The translations under genes were made by a program, and so were the position numbers. DNA of 64,000 bases from a bacterium (GTDB lineage: Bacteria; Patescibacteria; Dojkabacteria; JAKAPS01; JAJZLI01), in contig JAKAWT010000001.1 of the NCBI GenBank assembly GCA_021816845.1, forward strand, positions 310,001-374,000. Direction: 5' to 3'. Of this stretch, positions 46,053 through 55,091 are shown piece by piece (positions within the stretch are counted from its first letter, which is position 1; every line of letters starts with the position of its first letter). The notes beneath the pieces are model-generated. The model was given only the letters and a program-made list of their open reading frames with translations. It did not search any database and was not told the DNA's origin.

Positions 46053-47234
46053 ATGAGTAATAAGAAAATAATGTATATTCATTGGTTATATAAACCCTAT
46101 GTAATTGGTGGAGGAGAAACATATCTAGAAAATTTAATAGAGTATCAGCTAAAGAATACTTCCAATAGAATAATATTATTAACGAGTAAGCCATTTAAAA
46201 GCTTCAAAGATTTATTTCCAGCAAAGTATCAAGAAGGTGATAGGTTTATAATTTATAGGTATTATCCTTTAAATATCTATTTTGGAGGTAATACTAATAA
46301 TAAACCATTTATTTTTAAAGTTGTTTGGTATTTTTTTAATATTTGGAACATACATCAATATTTAGTTACTAAAAAAGTCTTGGAAATAGAAAAACCTGAC
46401 TTTGTACATTTAACAAGCTCTCATAGTGGAGCAGTATTTTCTGCAATTAAAAAATATAGAACGTTGCTAACTATTCATGCTTATGAATTAATACCGTATC
46501 CTTTTTTAAAAAGTAAAAAGAAGAATATATTGGTTGAAATATATATAAAAATTAAAAGATTTCAGACTAAGCAGATTAATACTGTAATTTTTCCTTCTAA
46601 ATTTATATCTAACTATCATAGTACTTATAAATTTTTTCCAAAATCTCAAAAACATGTTATTTATAATGGAATAAATATACCATCTAAGGTGAAATTAAAA
46701 GATACATATATGAGTAAAGATATAGTTTTTATGGGACAATTAGAAGAGTACAAGGGATTAAGGGTTTTGATTGAATGGGCATTAAAATATATTAATGATT
46801 ATGGATATATATTACATATTTTAGGTAAGGGTAGTATGGGAGAATATATAAAAGATGTTATACCTAAGAATGATAATATTATTTTTGATGGATTTATTAA
46901 TAATAATAGAAGATTTAACATTCTATCGAGTGCCAAATTTTTTATATTACCATCGATATTTTTAGAGAATAACCCGATGTCAATATTAGAATCTTTAAGT
47001 TTTGGGACTCCAGTAATAGCAAATAATGTGGGGGGTGTATCAGAACTAATAAAAGATGATGAGACGGGATTCTTAATTAATGATTTAAATATAATAAATC
47101 TCAATAAGGTAATAAAGAAAATCAGCTTTATAGATGAGAAAAGATATAATAATATGAAGAAAAAATGCTTTGATCTATCTAAGGAATATAGCATTGATAA
47201 AAATATGAAAAAAGTACTTGAATTATATAAATAA
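46053..47234 (+). CDS. Family 4 glycosyltransferase
   Basis: A 393-aa GT-B enzyme from the ATG at 46053 (MSNKKIMYIHW); ATG 46038 and TTG 46032 are possible but unneeded. It has the N-terminal loop IGGGETYLENL, the C-terminal strand VFMGQLEEYKGL, and the donor-site motif ENNPMSILESLSFG with both glutamates. It is the first intact gene after the remnant at 45962 and is 5 bp from the next glycosyltransferase. The sugar is not determined. Confidence 0.88.
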   Translation: MSNKKIMYIHWLYKPYVIGGGETYLENLIEYQLKNTSNRIILLTSKPFKSFKDLFPAKYQEGDRFIIYRYYPLNIYFGGNTNNKPFIFKVVWYFFNIWNIHQYLVTKKVLEIEKPDFVHLTSSHSGAVFSAIKKYRTLLTIHAYELIPYPFLKSKKKNILVEIYIKIKRFQTKQINTVIFPSKFISNYHSTYKFFPKSQKHVIYNGINIPSKVKLKDTYMSKDIVFMGQLEEYKGLRVLIEWALKYINDYGYILHILGKGSMGEYIKDVIPKNDNIIFDGFINNNRRFNILSSAKFFILPSIFLENNPMSILESLSFGTPVIANNVGGVSELIKDDETGFLINDLNIINLNKVIKKISFIDEKRYNNMKKKCFDLSKEYSIDKNMKKVLELYK

Positions 47235-47239
47235 AAATT

Positions 47240-48244
47240 ATGCCTAAAGTTTCAATAATAACAATCAATTATAATGGTCTTGAGGATACTATTGGATGTT
47301 TAGAATCTCTAAAAAAAATAACATACCCTAATTATGAGGTTTTTGTTGTTGATAACGCATCAAAAAATAGAGAAGGTGAGAAATTAAAAAATAAATTTGG
47401 TAATTATATTAATTTAATTCAGAGTGATAAAAATTTAGGATTTTCAGGAGGTAATAATCTTGCTATTAGGGAAGTTATTAAAGAAGAAAAATCAAAATAT
47501 ATTTGTTTATTGAATAATGATACTATAGTTGAGAGAGATTTTTTAGACTATTTAGTTACTACAGCCGAAAAAAATAGAGAAATATGCTCTGTATCACCAC
47601 AAATCTTAAAATATTATGATAGGAACAAAATAGATAGCCTTGGGATGTCCTACTATAAGAGTGGTTTAGTTTTTAAGATTAACAATAATAAACTCAAAAA
47701 TTCTATATTAGAAGATAAATTATTTACTGCGAATGGTAGCTGTGGACTATATAGCATAAATTCACTAAAGGATATTTGTTATGATAATCAATATTTTGAC
47801 GAAGATTTCTTTATGTACTCAGAAGAATTAGATTTAGGATTTAGATTGATACATGCTGGTTATTATCCATCTTATAATATAAAGTCAATTATATATCATA
47901 AGGTTGGGTCTTCTCTGGGAGGAGATAATAGTAATTTTTCCAGATATTATACTGTACGTAATACTTTCTTTGTTATCTATAAAAATTATCCTACGTATTT
48001 TTTATTTAAATACTTTGTATCAATATTAATTATGCAATTTGCAATGTTCATGTTATATATTAAGAGAGGGAAATTAAGGTTATTCATAAGATCATATAAA
48101 GATATGTTTTATATGGTATCTATAATGTATAAAAAAAGAAAATATATATTAAAAAATTCCAAAGTAGGGAATATGGGTTTATTAAAATATTTTGAGAAAT
48201 CTGTTTTTCCAATTAAATATTCTTATTTTATAAAAGAAAAATAA
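47240..48244 (+). CDS. Family 2 glycosyltransferase (rhamnosyltransferase-like)
   Basis: A 334-aa GT-A enzyme: SIITINYNGLEDTI, VFVVDNAS, LLNNDTIV (metal-site Asp near 94), then YSEELDLGFRL, and a hydrophobic C-terminal helix (about 255-275) anchoring it to the membrane. Organisation and motifs match the WbbL/RfbN group. Five bp separate it from the preceding GT4 gene. Confidence 0.9.
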   Translation: MPKVSIITINYNGLEDTIGCLESLKKITYPNYEVFVVDNASKNREGEKLKNKFGNYINLIQSDKNLGFSGGNNLAIREVIKEEKSKYICLLNNDTIVERDFLDYLVTTAEKNREICSVSPQILKYYDRNKIDSLGMSYYKSGLVFKINNNKLKNSILEDKLFTANGSCGLYSINSLKDICYDNQYFDEDFFMYSEELDLGFRLIHAGYYPSYNIKSIIYHKVGSSLGGDNSNFSRYYTVRNTFFVIYKNYPTYFLFKYFVSILIMQFAMFMLYIKRGKLRLFIRSYKDMFYMVSIMYKKRKYILKNSKVGNMGLLKYFEKSVFPIKYSYFIKEK

Positions 48245-48256
48245 ATAAGTGATTAC

Positions 48257-49390
48257 CTATACAATAGGTAATCTATTTAATTTTAAATTAAACTCCTCTA
48301 TTGTATATTTATTAGAATCTCTTTGGGCATTGATAGCAACTTCTATATCATAATTTTTAATTATCCTTAAAGTTTTATTTATAAGTTCCTTTTCTGTATC
48401 CCACATGAATCCATTTATGTTGTTATTTATAATTTCCTTTTGCCCACCTTTATTAATAACTATTGGTATACAAGCAAAATACATAGATTCAATAGTAGTC
48501 ATTCCAAAATGTTCCATCTTTTCTGGGTATTTTTTTTCGTCTATCCCATATCCAGTAGCATGCCAATATATCTTAGAAATTTTATAAAACTTTATTATCT
48601 CCTCAATGGGCATATTTTGCTTTATGTCTATATTATAACTTTCTGCTAATTTTTTGAGTGTATTTAAATATGAAGTGTCCTCCTTTTTCACTGCTCCTAT
48701 TAAAACTAGTTTCCATTTTTTAGTGTAAGGATACAAATCATTCATTTTTTTGAATGTTTTTATGAGTGTTATTTGTTTCTTATTATGACCTTCCTTGGTG
48801 AATCTGCCAACTGAAAGGATTATATTTTTCTTATTTTTCAATAATTCTTTAATATCAATCTTATTCTCTTTGAAATATATAGGAGGAGTAATAATTATTG
48901 GTTCTATATCATATAGATCTTTGATGTATCCAGCAGTGAAATCGGAATTAGCTATATAAATTCTTTTCCTTTTAATTCTTTGTAAATATAGAAGCAGTTT
49001 TTTTATTAAAGTATTAGCTTTTATAGGAAACTGAACCATATAAATATTTATATGTGAAAGCATTGGTAATGGGATGTCATTTGTAAGATATATGGTTACA
49101 TAAAAAAATTTTGAATAGATAATTAATCTAAAAATACTAATATAATTCTTTATTTTATGATCTTTAATCTGAAATGCTGTATCGAAGTACTTAAATTTTG
49201 TATTAGAATTAAACTCAATTTGAAATCTCTCTTTGTATTTTTCAATAATATTATCTTTTGTATTACCACGTGGGACTACAAATGTTATCTGATATTTATC
49301 TTTTAGATAGTTATACATACAACCAATATATTTTTCTCCCCCTCCCCATGTATTAATATATGGATCAATTATCAATAATTTTTTCTTCAT
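48257..49390 (-). CDS. Family 4 glycosyltransferase
   Basis: A 377-aa GT-B enzyme, a paralog of the 41012 gene: TWGGGEKYIG at the N-terminus, SVGRFTKEGHNKK in the middle and KMEHFGMTTIESM at the donor site, but without the beta insert. It starts 4 bp after the methyltransferase stop and is the second gene of that minus-strand pair. Its 3' end faces the 47240 gene with a 12-bp gap. Confidence 0.88.
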   Translation of the reverse strand: MKKKLLIIDPYINTWGGGEKYIGCMYNYLKDKYQITFVVPRGNTKDNIIEKYKERFQIEFNSNTKFKYFDTAFQIKDHKIKNYISIFRLIIYSKFFYVTIYLTNDIPLPMLSHINIYMVQFPIKANTLIKKLLLYLQRIKRKRIYIANSDFTAGYIKDLYDIEPIIITPPIYFKENKIDIKELLKNKKNIILSVGRFTKEGHNKKQITLIKTFKKMNDLYPYTKKWKLVLIGAVKKEDTSYLNTLKKLAESYNIDIKQNMPIEEIIKFYKISKIYWHATGYGIDEKKYPEKMEHFGMTTIESMYFACIPIVINKGGQKEIINNNINGFMWDTEKELINKTLRIIKNYDIEVAINAQRDSNKYTIEEFNLKLNRLPIV

Positions 49391-49394
49391 AGTA

Positions 49395-50183
49395 TTATTT
49401 TTTTATTGTATAAATTGCATATCCAGGTGTCCATATTTTTTCATTATCAAAAAATTTATCTAGAATAATGAATATATTTTTAAAATATTTATTTATTATT
49501 AATAAAGGGAATATTACAGGTATATAACATAGTACATATATAAATAGGTGATGGTATTTTTTATTTTTTTGTAGTAATAGATCTTGTGATAAAACACCTA
49601 GGCATAAAAATTTGCCACCCCTTGGTGTAATAAATTTTATTTTAAAACCATGATCCGTTAGAATTTTTTTTAAAAAATAATGAGTATATCTTGTGAAGTC
49701 AAAAGGCTCTTCGTGAACATTAAATATGAATGGTATTGTTATAAATAAGCCCCCTTCTTTTTTCAATATTCTGTTAAATTCTTTTATGACATTTTCTGTA
49801 TTATAAACATGTTCTAATACTTCAGTACATAATATCGCATCAAATGATTCATTTTTAACAGGGATATTATCTGCACTGCAGAGATAATTGATATGTTTAA
49901 AATCATGATAATTGGTTTCTCCAAAATCAGTGCTACTATAGTTTAAATCTTTAAATATAGTCCTATAAGGACAGTCTCCAGCACCTACATCTAATATTGA
50001 CATATTTTTCTTTAATAATTTTCTTGCATATAATACAAGTCCTAATATAGTTGACCTTACGTATATGTTCTGTAGAACAAAGTCTTTTATTTTACTGTTT
50101 ATTAGTTCATCATTTAGTACATCATAACTGGCATTAGTTATATATTTGTAGTACATTGATCTATTCTTTATTTTATTTTTCAT
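49395..50183 (-). CDS. Class I SAM-dependent methyltransferase
   Basis: A 262-aa protein from the ATG at 50183; a longer frame to 50216 would start inside the promoter. It has the SAM-binding motif ILDVGAGDCPYR, the acidic strand-2 end (SSTDFGE), and motif III LCTEVLEHVYN, followed by GGLFITIPF. A C-terminal hydrophobic segment may touch the membrane. In a glycan cluster it likely methylates a sugar, perhaps as the chain-end cap that a Wzt C-terminal domain reads; that link is inference. Confidence 0.85.
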   Translation of the reverse strand: MKNKIKNRSMYYKYITNASYDVLNDELINSKIKDFVLQNIYVRSTILGLVLYARKLLKKNMSILDVGAGDCPYRTIFKDLNYSSTDFGETNYHDFKHINYLCSADNIPVKNESFDAILCTEVLEHVYNTENVIKEFNRILKKEGGLFITIPFIFNVHEEPFDFTRYTHYFLKKILTDHGFKIKFITPRGGKFLCLGVLSQDLLLQKNKKYHHLFIYVLCYIPVIFPLLIINKYFKNIFIILDKFFDNEKIWTPGYAIYTIKK

Positions 50184-50198
50184 AACATGTAATATGAA

Positions 50199-50227
50199 AT
50201 GATATAATAAATACATATACTTATCAA
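50199..50227 (-). promoter_or_regulatory. Promoter TTGATA-17-TATCAT of the methyltransferase gene
   Basis: Minus strand, -35 at 50222-50227 and -10 at 50199-50204, 15 bp before the ATG at 50183. A plus-strand TATAAT (50203-50208) overlaps it and may serve the divergent gene at 50232. Confidence 0.58.
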
Positions 50228-50231
50228 TTTT

Positions 50232-51374
50232 ATGAAGAAAACTTCTATTTTAATAATCTCTGATGCCACAATATTTGGAGGTGCTGAGAATGGTTTGTAT
50301 TTATTAATTAAATTCTTAGATAGGAAAAAATTTGATATTACTCTTGCTTGTACAGATTCATATAGGATAAATGTGTTATTAGAAAAAATTAAAGATTCTA
50401 ATCTAAAAATAGTAAGATTTCCAGCGGCCAAGCATAGGGAATTTGATATCAAAACCTCATATAAATTAGCAAAAATTATTTATCAGTCCAATCCAGATAT
50501 TATATATGTGAATTTCATACATCATTATTATTGTAAACCTGTAATGTTTGCGATATTTCCATTCTTAAGAAAATTCAAAGTTGTTGCAGCTGAACAGCTA
50601 ATTCCAGATGAAGATGAATCACAGATTATCTTTTTTAAAAGATTTTTAAACCATTTATGGATTCATATTATAGATAAATTTATAAAAACATACATAGTAG
50701 TGTCTGATCAGAATAAGGAAACTTTTATTAAGAATTTCAATATAATGGATAAGAAAATAAACGTTATAAAAAATTCTATAGAAATAAAGGAGTTTAGTAA
50801 AGATAATGTATTTAGAAACGAAATGCATTTTTCTAAAAAAGATAAAATAATGGTTACTGTAGCAAGATTAAATATTCAAAAAGGGCACATATATTTAATA
50901 AAGGCAATAAAACAGTTAGTAAAAAAATATAAAGACGTAAAATTTATTTTTGTTGGTGACGGAGAAATAGAGTCTTATCTTAGAGAGAAAGTTGCAGAGT
51001 ATTCCCTAGATAGGAGTATTTTCTTTCTAGGTTTTAGGTCTGATATTGATAGTATTTTAAATTCAAGCGATGTATTTATATTGCCTTCTTTATTTGAAGG
51101 CTTACCATTTTCTTTATTGGAGGCAATGAATCATTCACTCCCAATTGTATCTACCAATGTTGATGGAAATGCAGAAGTTATAACAAACAATTATAATGGG
51201 TATTTGGTGAATATTAAAAGTGTCTCTGCATTATATAATGCAATATCAAAATTGATAGATAATTATGATATAGATGGATTAAAATTAGGACAAAATGGAT
51301 TTGATCGCTTAAAAAAAGATTTTAATATAAGGGAAAATATTAGAAAGTTTGAAGAATTATTTATTGCTTTGTGA
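50232..51374 (+). CDS. Family 4 glycosyltransferase
   Basis: A 380-aa GT-B enzyme: ATIFGGAENGLYLL in the N-terminal loop, TVARLNIQKGHIYLIKA at the domain start, FVGDGE, and the donor motif PSLFEGLPFSLLEAMNHS with both glutamates. It resembles GT4 enzymes that add hexoses in capsule and O-antigen clusters. It is divergent from the methyltransferase with a 48-bp shared promoter region, and is a single gene. Confidence 0.9.
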   Translation: MKKTSILIISDATIFGGAENGLYLLIKFLDRKKFDITLACTDSYRINVLLEKIKDSNLKIVRFPAAKHREFDIKTSYKLAKIIYQSNPDIIYVNFIHHYYCKPVMFAIFPFLRKFKVVAAEQLIPDEDESQIIFFKRFLNHLWIHIIDKFIKTYIVVSDQNKETFIKNFNIMDKKINVIKNSIEIKEFSKDNVFRNEMHFSKKDKIMVTVARLNIQKGHIYLIKAIKQLVKKYKDVKFIFVGDGEIESYLREKVAEYSLDRSIFFLGFRSDIDSILNSSDVFILPSLFEGLPFSLLEAMNHSLPIVSTNVDGNAEVITNNYNGYLVNIKSVSALYNAISKLIDNYDIDGLKLGQNGFDRLKKDFNIRENIRKFEELFIAL

Positions 51375-51421
51375 AGATAGTTGTTGTTTTATAATGGTTT
51401 ATATAAAGTAAGGATTAAACA

Positions 51422-52378
51422 CTAATCAAAACTCCTATAATCATATTTCTTACCTAAATTTTCTCTAAAACCATCTTTTAATGCATTGGATAATACAACT
51501 AGGCGTAATATTTTTTTATCTAAAAAAAATATTATGAGTATATAATATTTTATATTGTATACTACATAATTTAATATTTCTTTTTTAGAAATAAGTTTGC
51601 TATTCTTTAGTATATATATATGATTCCGTATTCCATAGTATTCCTTCCATATCTGATTAGAAGAAATAATGTTAATATTTCTATTCAGAATTTTTTTTGT
51701 GTTAAACATATTTTTAGATACTTTATGCAGTAACTTACTATGTCTTATCCAGAATATTTCATATTTTTTGGATATTCTTAAGGTGAAGTCTAGATCATCT
51801 CCTTCTATAAATAAATGCTTATTTACATTACCTATCTCTTTTATAATTTTTGTTTTTATTAAAATACCTAATAGAGAAAATGTTCTTATTTTTACAAAAT
51901 CTTCCTTGAAATCATTATTGTTTAATATTTCTTTATAAAATAAATAATCATTTCTCATAATTGCTTCTATTACTGCATTAAATGAGTCTTTAGTGTAAAT
52001 AGTATTACAGCATAAAGCTCCAATTTTATTATTATTAAAATATTTGTTGTCAATAAGCTTTTCTAGTGCATCTTTATAAGGAATTGCATCATCATCCATT
52101 GCCCATATCCAGTCAAAATGTCTATAAGTCTTCTCAAATCCAAAATTGAACCCTCCTGCACCTCCTGTATTTTCTTTCAATTTAAAATATCTAACTTTAT
52201 CAAAAAGATTTTTTTCTTTTAAATATTCTTTTGTTCCATCTGTTGACGCATTATCTATAATATATATAGCATCTAATTTATGTGTTTGGTTTAATAGTGC
52301 ATTTATATTCTCCTCTAAAAGTGTCTTTCTATTGAAAGTTACTACAACTGCTGCTATTTTAGGTTTTTTCTTATTCAT
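51422..52378 (-). CDS. Probable galactofuranosyltransferase (GT2)
   Basis: A 318-aa GT-A enzyme with VVVTFNRK, IIDNASTDGT, the stretch NTGGAGGFNFGF and the metal motif AMDDDA near residue 95. The last two are characteristic of GlfT-type galactofuranosyltransferases, which use UDP-galactofuranose. It overlaps the glf stop by 4 bp, so donor-making and donor-using enzymes are translationally coupled, which strongly supports the call. A C-terminal hydrophobic segment (about 270-285) may bind the membrane. Confidence 0.82.
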   Translation of the reverse strand: MNKKKPKIAAVVVTFNRKTLLEENINALLNQTHKLDAIYIIDNASTDGTKEYLKEKNLFDKVRYFKLKENTGGAGGFNFGFEKTYRHFDWIWAMDDDAIPYKDALEKLIDNKYFNNNKIGALCCNTIYTKDSFNAVIEAIMRNDYLFYKEILNNNDFKEDFVKIRTFSLLGILIKTKIIKEIGNVNKHLFIEGDDLDFTLRISKKYEIFWIRHSKLLHKVSKNMFNTKKILNRNINIISSNQIWKEYYGIRNHIYILKNSKLISKKEILNYVVYNIKYYILIIFFLDKKILRLVVLSNALKDGFRENLGKKYDYRSFD

Positions 52379-53478
52379 TTCCTCTCTATCATATCAAATA
52401 AATCTAGTGCATTTCTGAAAGCTTGATCCATATTAAAATATTTATAATTAGCTAATCTCCCTACAAAGTATATATCTTTTAATTTTTCTGTTTCTTTTCT
52501 ATATTCTTCATATAGTTTTTGATTTTTTGGATTTGGTACAGGATAATAAGGTTCTCCTTCCCAACTACTATATTCTCTTATTATAGTAGTTTTAGGATGT
52601 ATTTGTCCTGTAGCTCTTTTATGCTCTGTAATCCTTGTAAAATCATAATCATTGGGATAGTTTACTGTGGTTGTAGGTTGATAATATTCCTGATTTAAGG
52701 TTTCAAATTCAAATCTAATGGATCTATATTGTAATTTTTCGATATTTGAGAATTTATAGTCAAAAAATCTATCAATTTGACCTGTATAGAATAACTTAGC
52801 ATATGTACCTAGACTGTCTTTTATATCAAAATAATCTGTATTTAACCTTATCTCTATATTTTTGTGATTTAGTAGATTTTTAAAAAGTTTTGTATATCCA
52901 TCTTTCGGTAGTGCTTGATATTTATCAGTAAAGTATCTGTCATCAAAATTTGTTCTTACTGGTATTCTATTCATCACTTCTGGTGCAAGTTCATTAGGGT
53001 ATAAATCCCATTGTTTCTTAGTATAGTTTTTGAACATTTTTTGATAAAGAACTTTACCTACTCTTGCTAAGGCTGATTCTTCACTATTTTGAGGATTTGC
53101 TATTTTTTCTGTATTCTCCTCTAACCATTGAACCATACCTTTTTCATCAAGATTAAGGTTAAATAACATATTAACTGTTTTAATATTGACAGGAACCGGG
53201 ACATACCTCCTATCTACAAAAGATAATACCCTATGTTCATATGGAACCCATTCTGAAAATCTATTTACATACTTCCAGACACCTTCATCATTAGTATGGA
53301 ATAGATGAGGCCCATATAGAGGAACAAGTAATCCATCAGAATTTATAAAATCATAGCAATTACCTCCTATATGATGCCTTTTCTCTATGATTACCACCTT
53401 ATATCCTTTATTTGCATATCTTTCTGCTAGAGTAGCTCCTGATATACCAGCACCTATTATTATAATTTTGTTATTCAT
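52375..53478 (-). CDS. glf: UDP-galactopyranose mutase
   Basis: FAD enzyme converting UDP-galactopyranose to UDP-galactofuranose. At 367 aa it has the standard size. The dinucleotide motif GAGISGATLA (8-17), EKRHHIGGNCYD (32-43) and YGPHLFHT, a substrate-loop signature, are present, with further family blocks such as TEHKRATGQ. It is first of a two-gene operon with the GalF transferase. The -10 box TGATATAAT is 9 bp from the ATG. Confidence 0.96.
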   Translation of the reverse strand: MNNKIIIIGAGISGATLAERYANKGYKVVIIEKRHHIGGNCYDFINSDGLLVPLYGPHLFHTNDEGVWKYVNRFSEWVPYEHRVLSFVDRRYVPVPVNIKTVNMLFNLNLDEKGMVQWLEENTEKIANPQNSEESALARVGKVLYQKMFKNYTKKQWDLYPNELAPEVMNRIPVRTNFDDRYFTDKYQALPKDGYTKLFKNLLNHKNIEIRLNTDYFDIKDSLGTYAKLFYTGQIDRFFDYKFSNIEKLQYRSIRFEFETLNQEYYQPTTTVNYPNDYDFTRITEHKRATGQIHPKTTIIREYSSWEGEPYYPVPNPKNQKLYEEYRKETEKLKDIYFVGRLANYKYFNMDQAFRNALDLFDMIERK

Positions 53479-53487
53479 ATGTAGACT

Positions 53488-53496
53488 ATTATATCA
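53488..53496 (-). promoter_or_regulatory. Extended -10 box TGATATAAT of glf
   Basis: Minus strand, 9 bp before the start codon at 53478; the leader would be about 3 nt. Confidence 0.6.
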
Positions 53497-53568
53497 ATAT
53501 AGCTTAGAAACTCATATTATTTTAAGTTAAAGCGAAATTTTCTATTAAACTATAGTTTGTGTTGTTTT

Positions 53569-53587
53569 AAAGATAAATCTTATCTTT
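53569..53587. other. Short perfect hairpin upstream of the 94-aa gene
   Basis: AAAGATAA-ATC-TTATCTTT, an 8-bp stem with a 3-nt loop just before the next promoter. It may be an operator or an end signal; no T-run follows. Confidence 0.35.
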
Positions 53588-53589
53588 AT

Positions 53590-53618
53590 TTGCCAATTCT
53601 TTTTTCTCTATATAAAAT
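53590..53618 (+). promoter_or_regulatory. Promoter TTGCCA-17-TAAAAT
   Basis: -35 at 53590-53595 and -10 at 53613-53618. The leader is about 33 nt and contains GAGGT (53646-53650) as a ribosome binding site. Confidence 0.5.
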
Positions 53619-53657
53619 TAGGTATTAATTTAATTCTCCATAAATGAGGTAATAATA

Positions 53658-53942
53658 ATGTATAAAAAAGAATTAATAACAAGTGGTAATGTTATACAAA
53701 GTACCATAGATATAGATTTGCCAACTTTAAAAGTAGAATTAGAACAAGAGATAGGGGAGGCTAGTATTCTAAAGATAAGTGATTCTGAATATAGATCTCA
53801 AGACATAAAAAATATAGAGATAGGCAATGGAGTCTTAGTATTGACTATTGATAAAAATACATTCAAAGATCCATTGGAAATACAAATAATGAATACTACG
53901 AATGGAGGAGATAGGTATGAGATTATATATACAAAAATATAA
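53658..53942 (+). CDS. Hypothetical small soluble protein
   Basis: A 94-aa protein with no signal or membrane segment, alternating hydrophobic and charged residues typical of a small beta-rich domain (LKVELEQEIG, GVLVLTIDKNTF). No family is recognised. It has its own promoter and ribosome binding site, unusual here, and stands alone between glf and the nuclease-like gene. Confidence 0.6.
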   Translation: MYKKELITSGNVIQSTIDIDLPTLKVELEQEIGEASILKISDSEYRSQDIKNIEIGNGVLVLTIDKNTFKDPLEIQIMNTTNGGDRYEIIYTKI

Positions 53943-54051
53943 AAGATGAAGATAGGGTTCTATAAATCATAATCGTAATACATATCTATAATATAGTGGA
54001 AGTTTGTTAGCTTAAAAAGCATTAGATTGATGTATTATAAGATTAATTTTT

Positions 54052-54966
54052 TTATATTTTATCTAACATATTTAATTGCACTACTGCATTATAAAGTTGT
54101 CTGTAGCAATTTGCCATTTTAGGATTTTTTGGATCTAGTTTCCCGACATTTTTTGCTGCTTTTGCAAGTTTTAAAAGAACATTCGGTATATCCTTTTCTG
54201 GTATAGTTTTTATCTGTAATCCTCTAAAATTTGTAACTACACATCCTACTGCTCCAGGTAATCTTTTGACATTCACGGATCCATCTTCCAATAGATATGG
54301 GAGTTTCCATGTACTTGGTTTATTAGGATCACCTATGTAGGCAAAACAACGTGCTGGGAGCTTGTATGTGTTGTTTAGAAGTTCATTATTAATTTCTTGA
54401 TCTTTGTCTTTTATTAAATTTTCTTTTTTGTTGTCTTTAAATCTTATATCTATGTTTTTCTTCTTGTCTATTCCATTCACACTTACATAATATAAATCAG
54501 GATGTGGAACATTGTCGTCTAGAGATATAAAAATTCTTGGGTTGGTTGATCCTCCATCTACATTTAAAACATATAGTTTACTACCATCAGAGATTGCTAT
54601 TGTTGAAACTTTTTGTGTGTAGGCATATCCTAAAGCTTGATTTATATGTTTTTCTATTTGAAATTCATTCCAAGAAATTCCACCTGGTCTTTTTGCTTCA
54701 ATAACAATTCTCTTAATTCCTAATTTAGTGATTTCTATATCAGCAAATCCTATCTGATAATTGATATCTCTAACATTCCAATCGAGTACTTCTGTAAATA
54801 GTATATGTAGAATATTTTCCGTTACTTTCTCTGGGGCATTACCATATCTTTCTTCTTGTACTAGAAAATCATTTCTTTTAGATAAGAATAAAGGCCAATT
54901 ATTATTTATTCTTTCTTGGAATTTTATATATTTTGCCTGAGACCCATATCTCTCCACTTTTACCAT
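54052..54966 (-). CDS. Stand-alone HsdR-N-like nuclease domain protein
   Basis: A 304-aa protein resembling the N-terminal domain of type I restriction subunit R. The PD-(D/E)XK core can be placed: Glu50 (KVTENILH), Asp76 (GFADIEI), and Glu90-Ala-Lys92 (IVIEAKR), followed by KHINQALGYAYTQK, the conserved Q-motif helix. Family members often sit without helicase or methylase genes, as here. Residues 180-304 are an extra domain of unknown type. It could be a DNase in defence or repair; no methyltransferase partner for restriction is seen nearby. Confidence 0.7.
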   Translation of the reverse strand: MVKVERYGSQAKYIKFQERINNNWPLFLSKRNDFLVQEERYGNAPEKVTENILHILFTEVLDWNVRDINYQIGFADIEITKLGIKRIVIEAKRPGGISWNEFQIEKHINQALGYAYTQKVSTIAISDGSKLYVLNVDGGSTNPRIFISLDDNVPHPDLYYVSVNGIDKKKNIDIRFKDNKKENLIKDKDQEINNELLNNTYKLPARCFAYIGDPNKPSTWKLPYLLEDGSVNVKRLPGAVGCVVTNFRGLQIKTIPEKDIPNVLLKLAKAAKNVGKLDPKNPKMANCYRQLYNAVVQLNMLDKI

Positions 54967-55075
54967 TATATATCTTAGATTAGAAAAAGAATATAAGTAA
55001 GGTTTATGTTTAGAGATACAAAGTTAAATAAACATCATTCTCAATATATATTTCTTTCCATTTTCCATTTATAGA

Positions 55076-55084
55076 TGTTAGAAT
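55076..55084 (+). promoter_or_regulatory. Extended -10 box TGTTAGAAT, leaderless gene
   Basis: The -10 ends 7 bp before the ATG at 55092, so transcription would start at or beside the start codon. The AGGGG next to the ATG is too close to be a ribosome binding site. Confidence 0.5.
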
Positions 55085-55091
55085 ATAGGGG

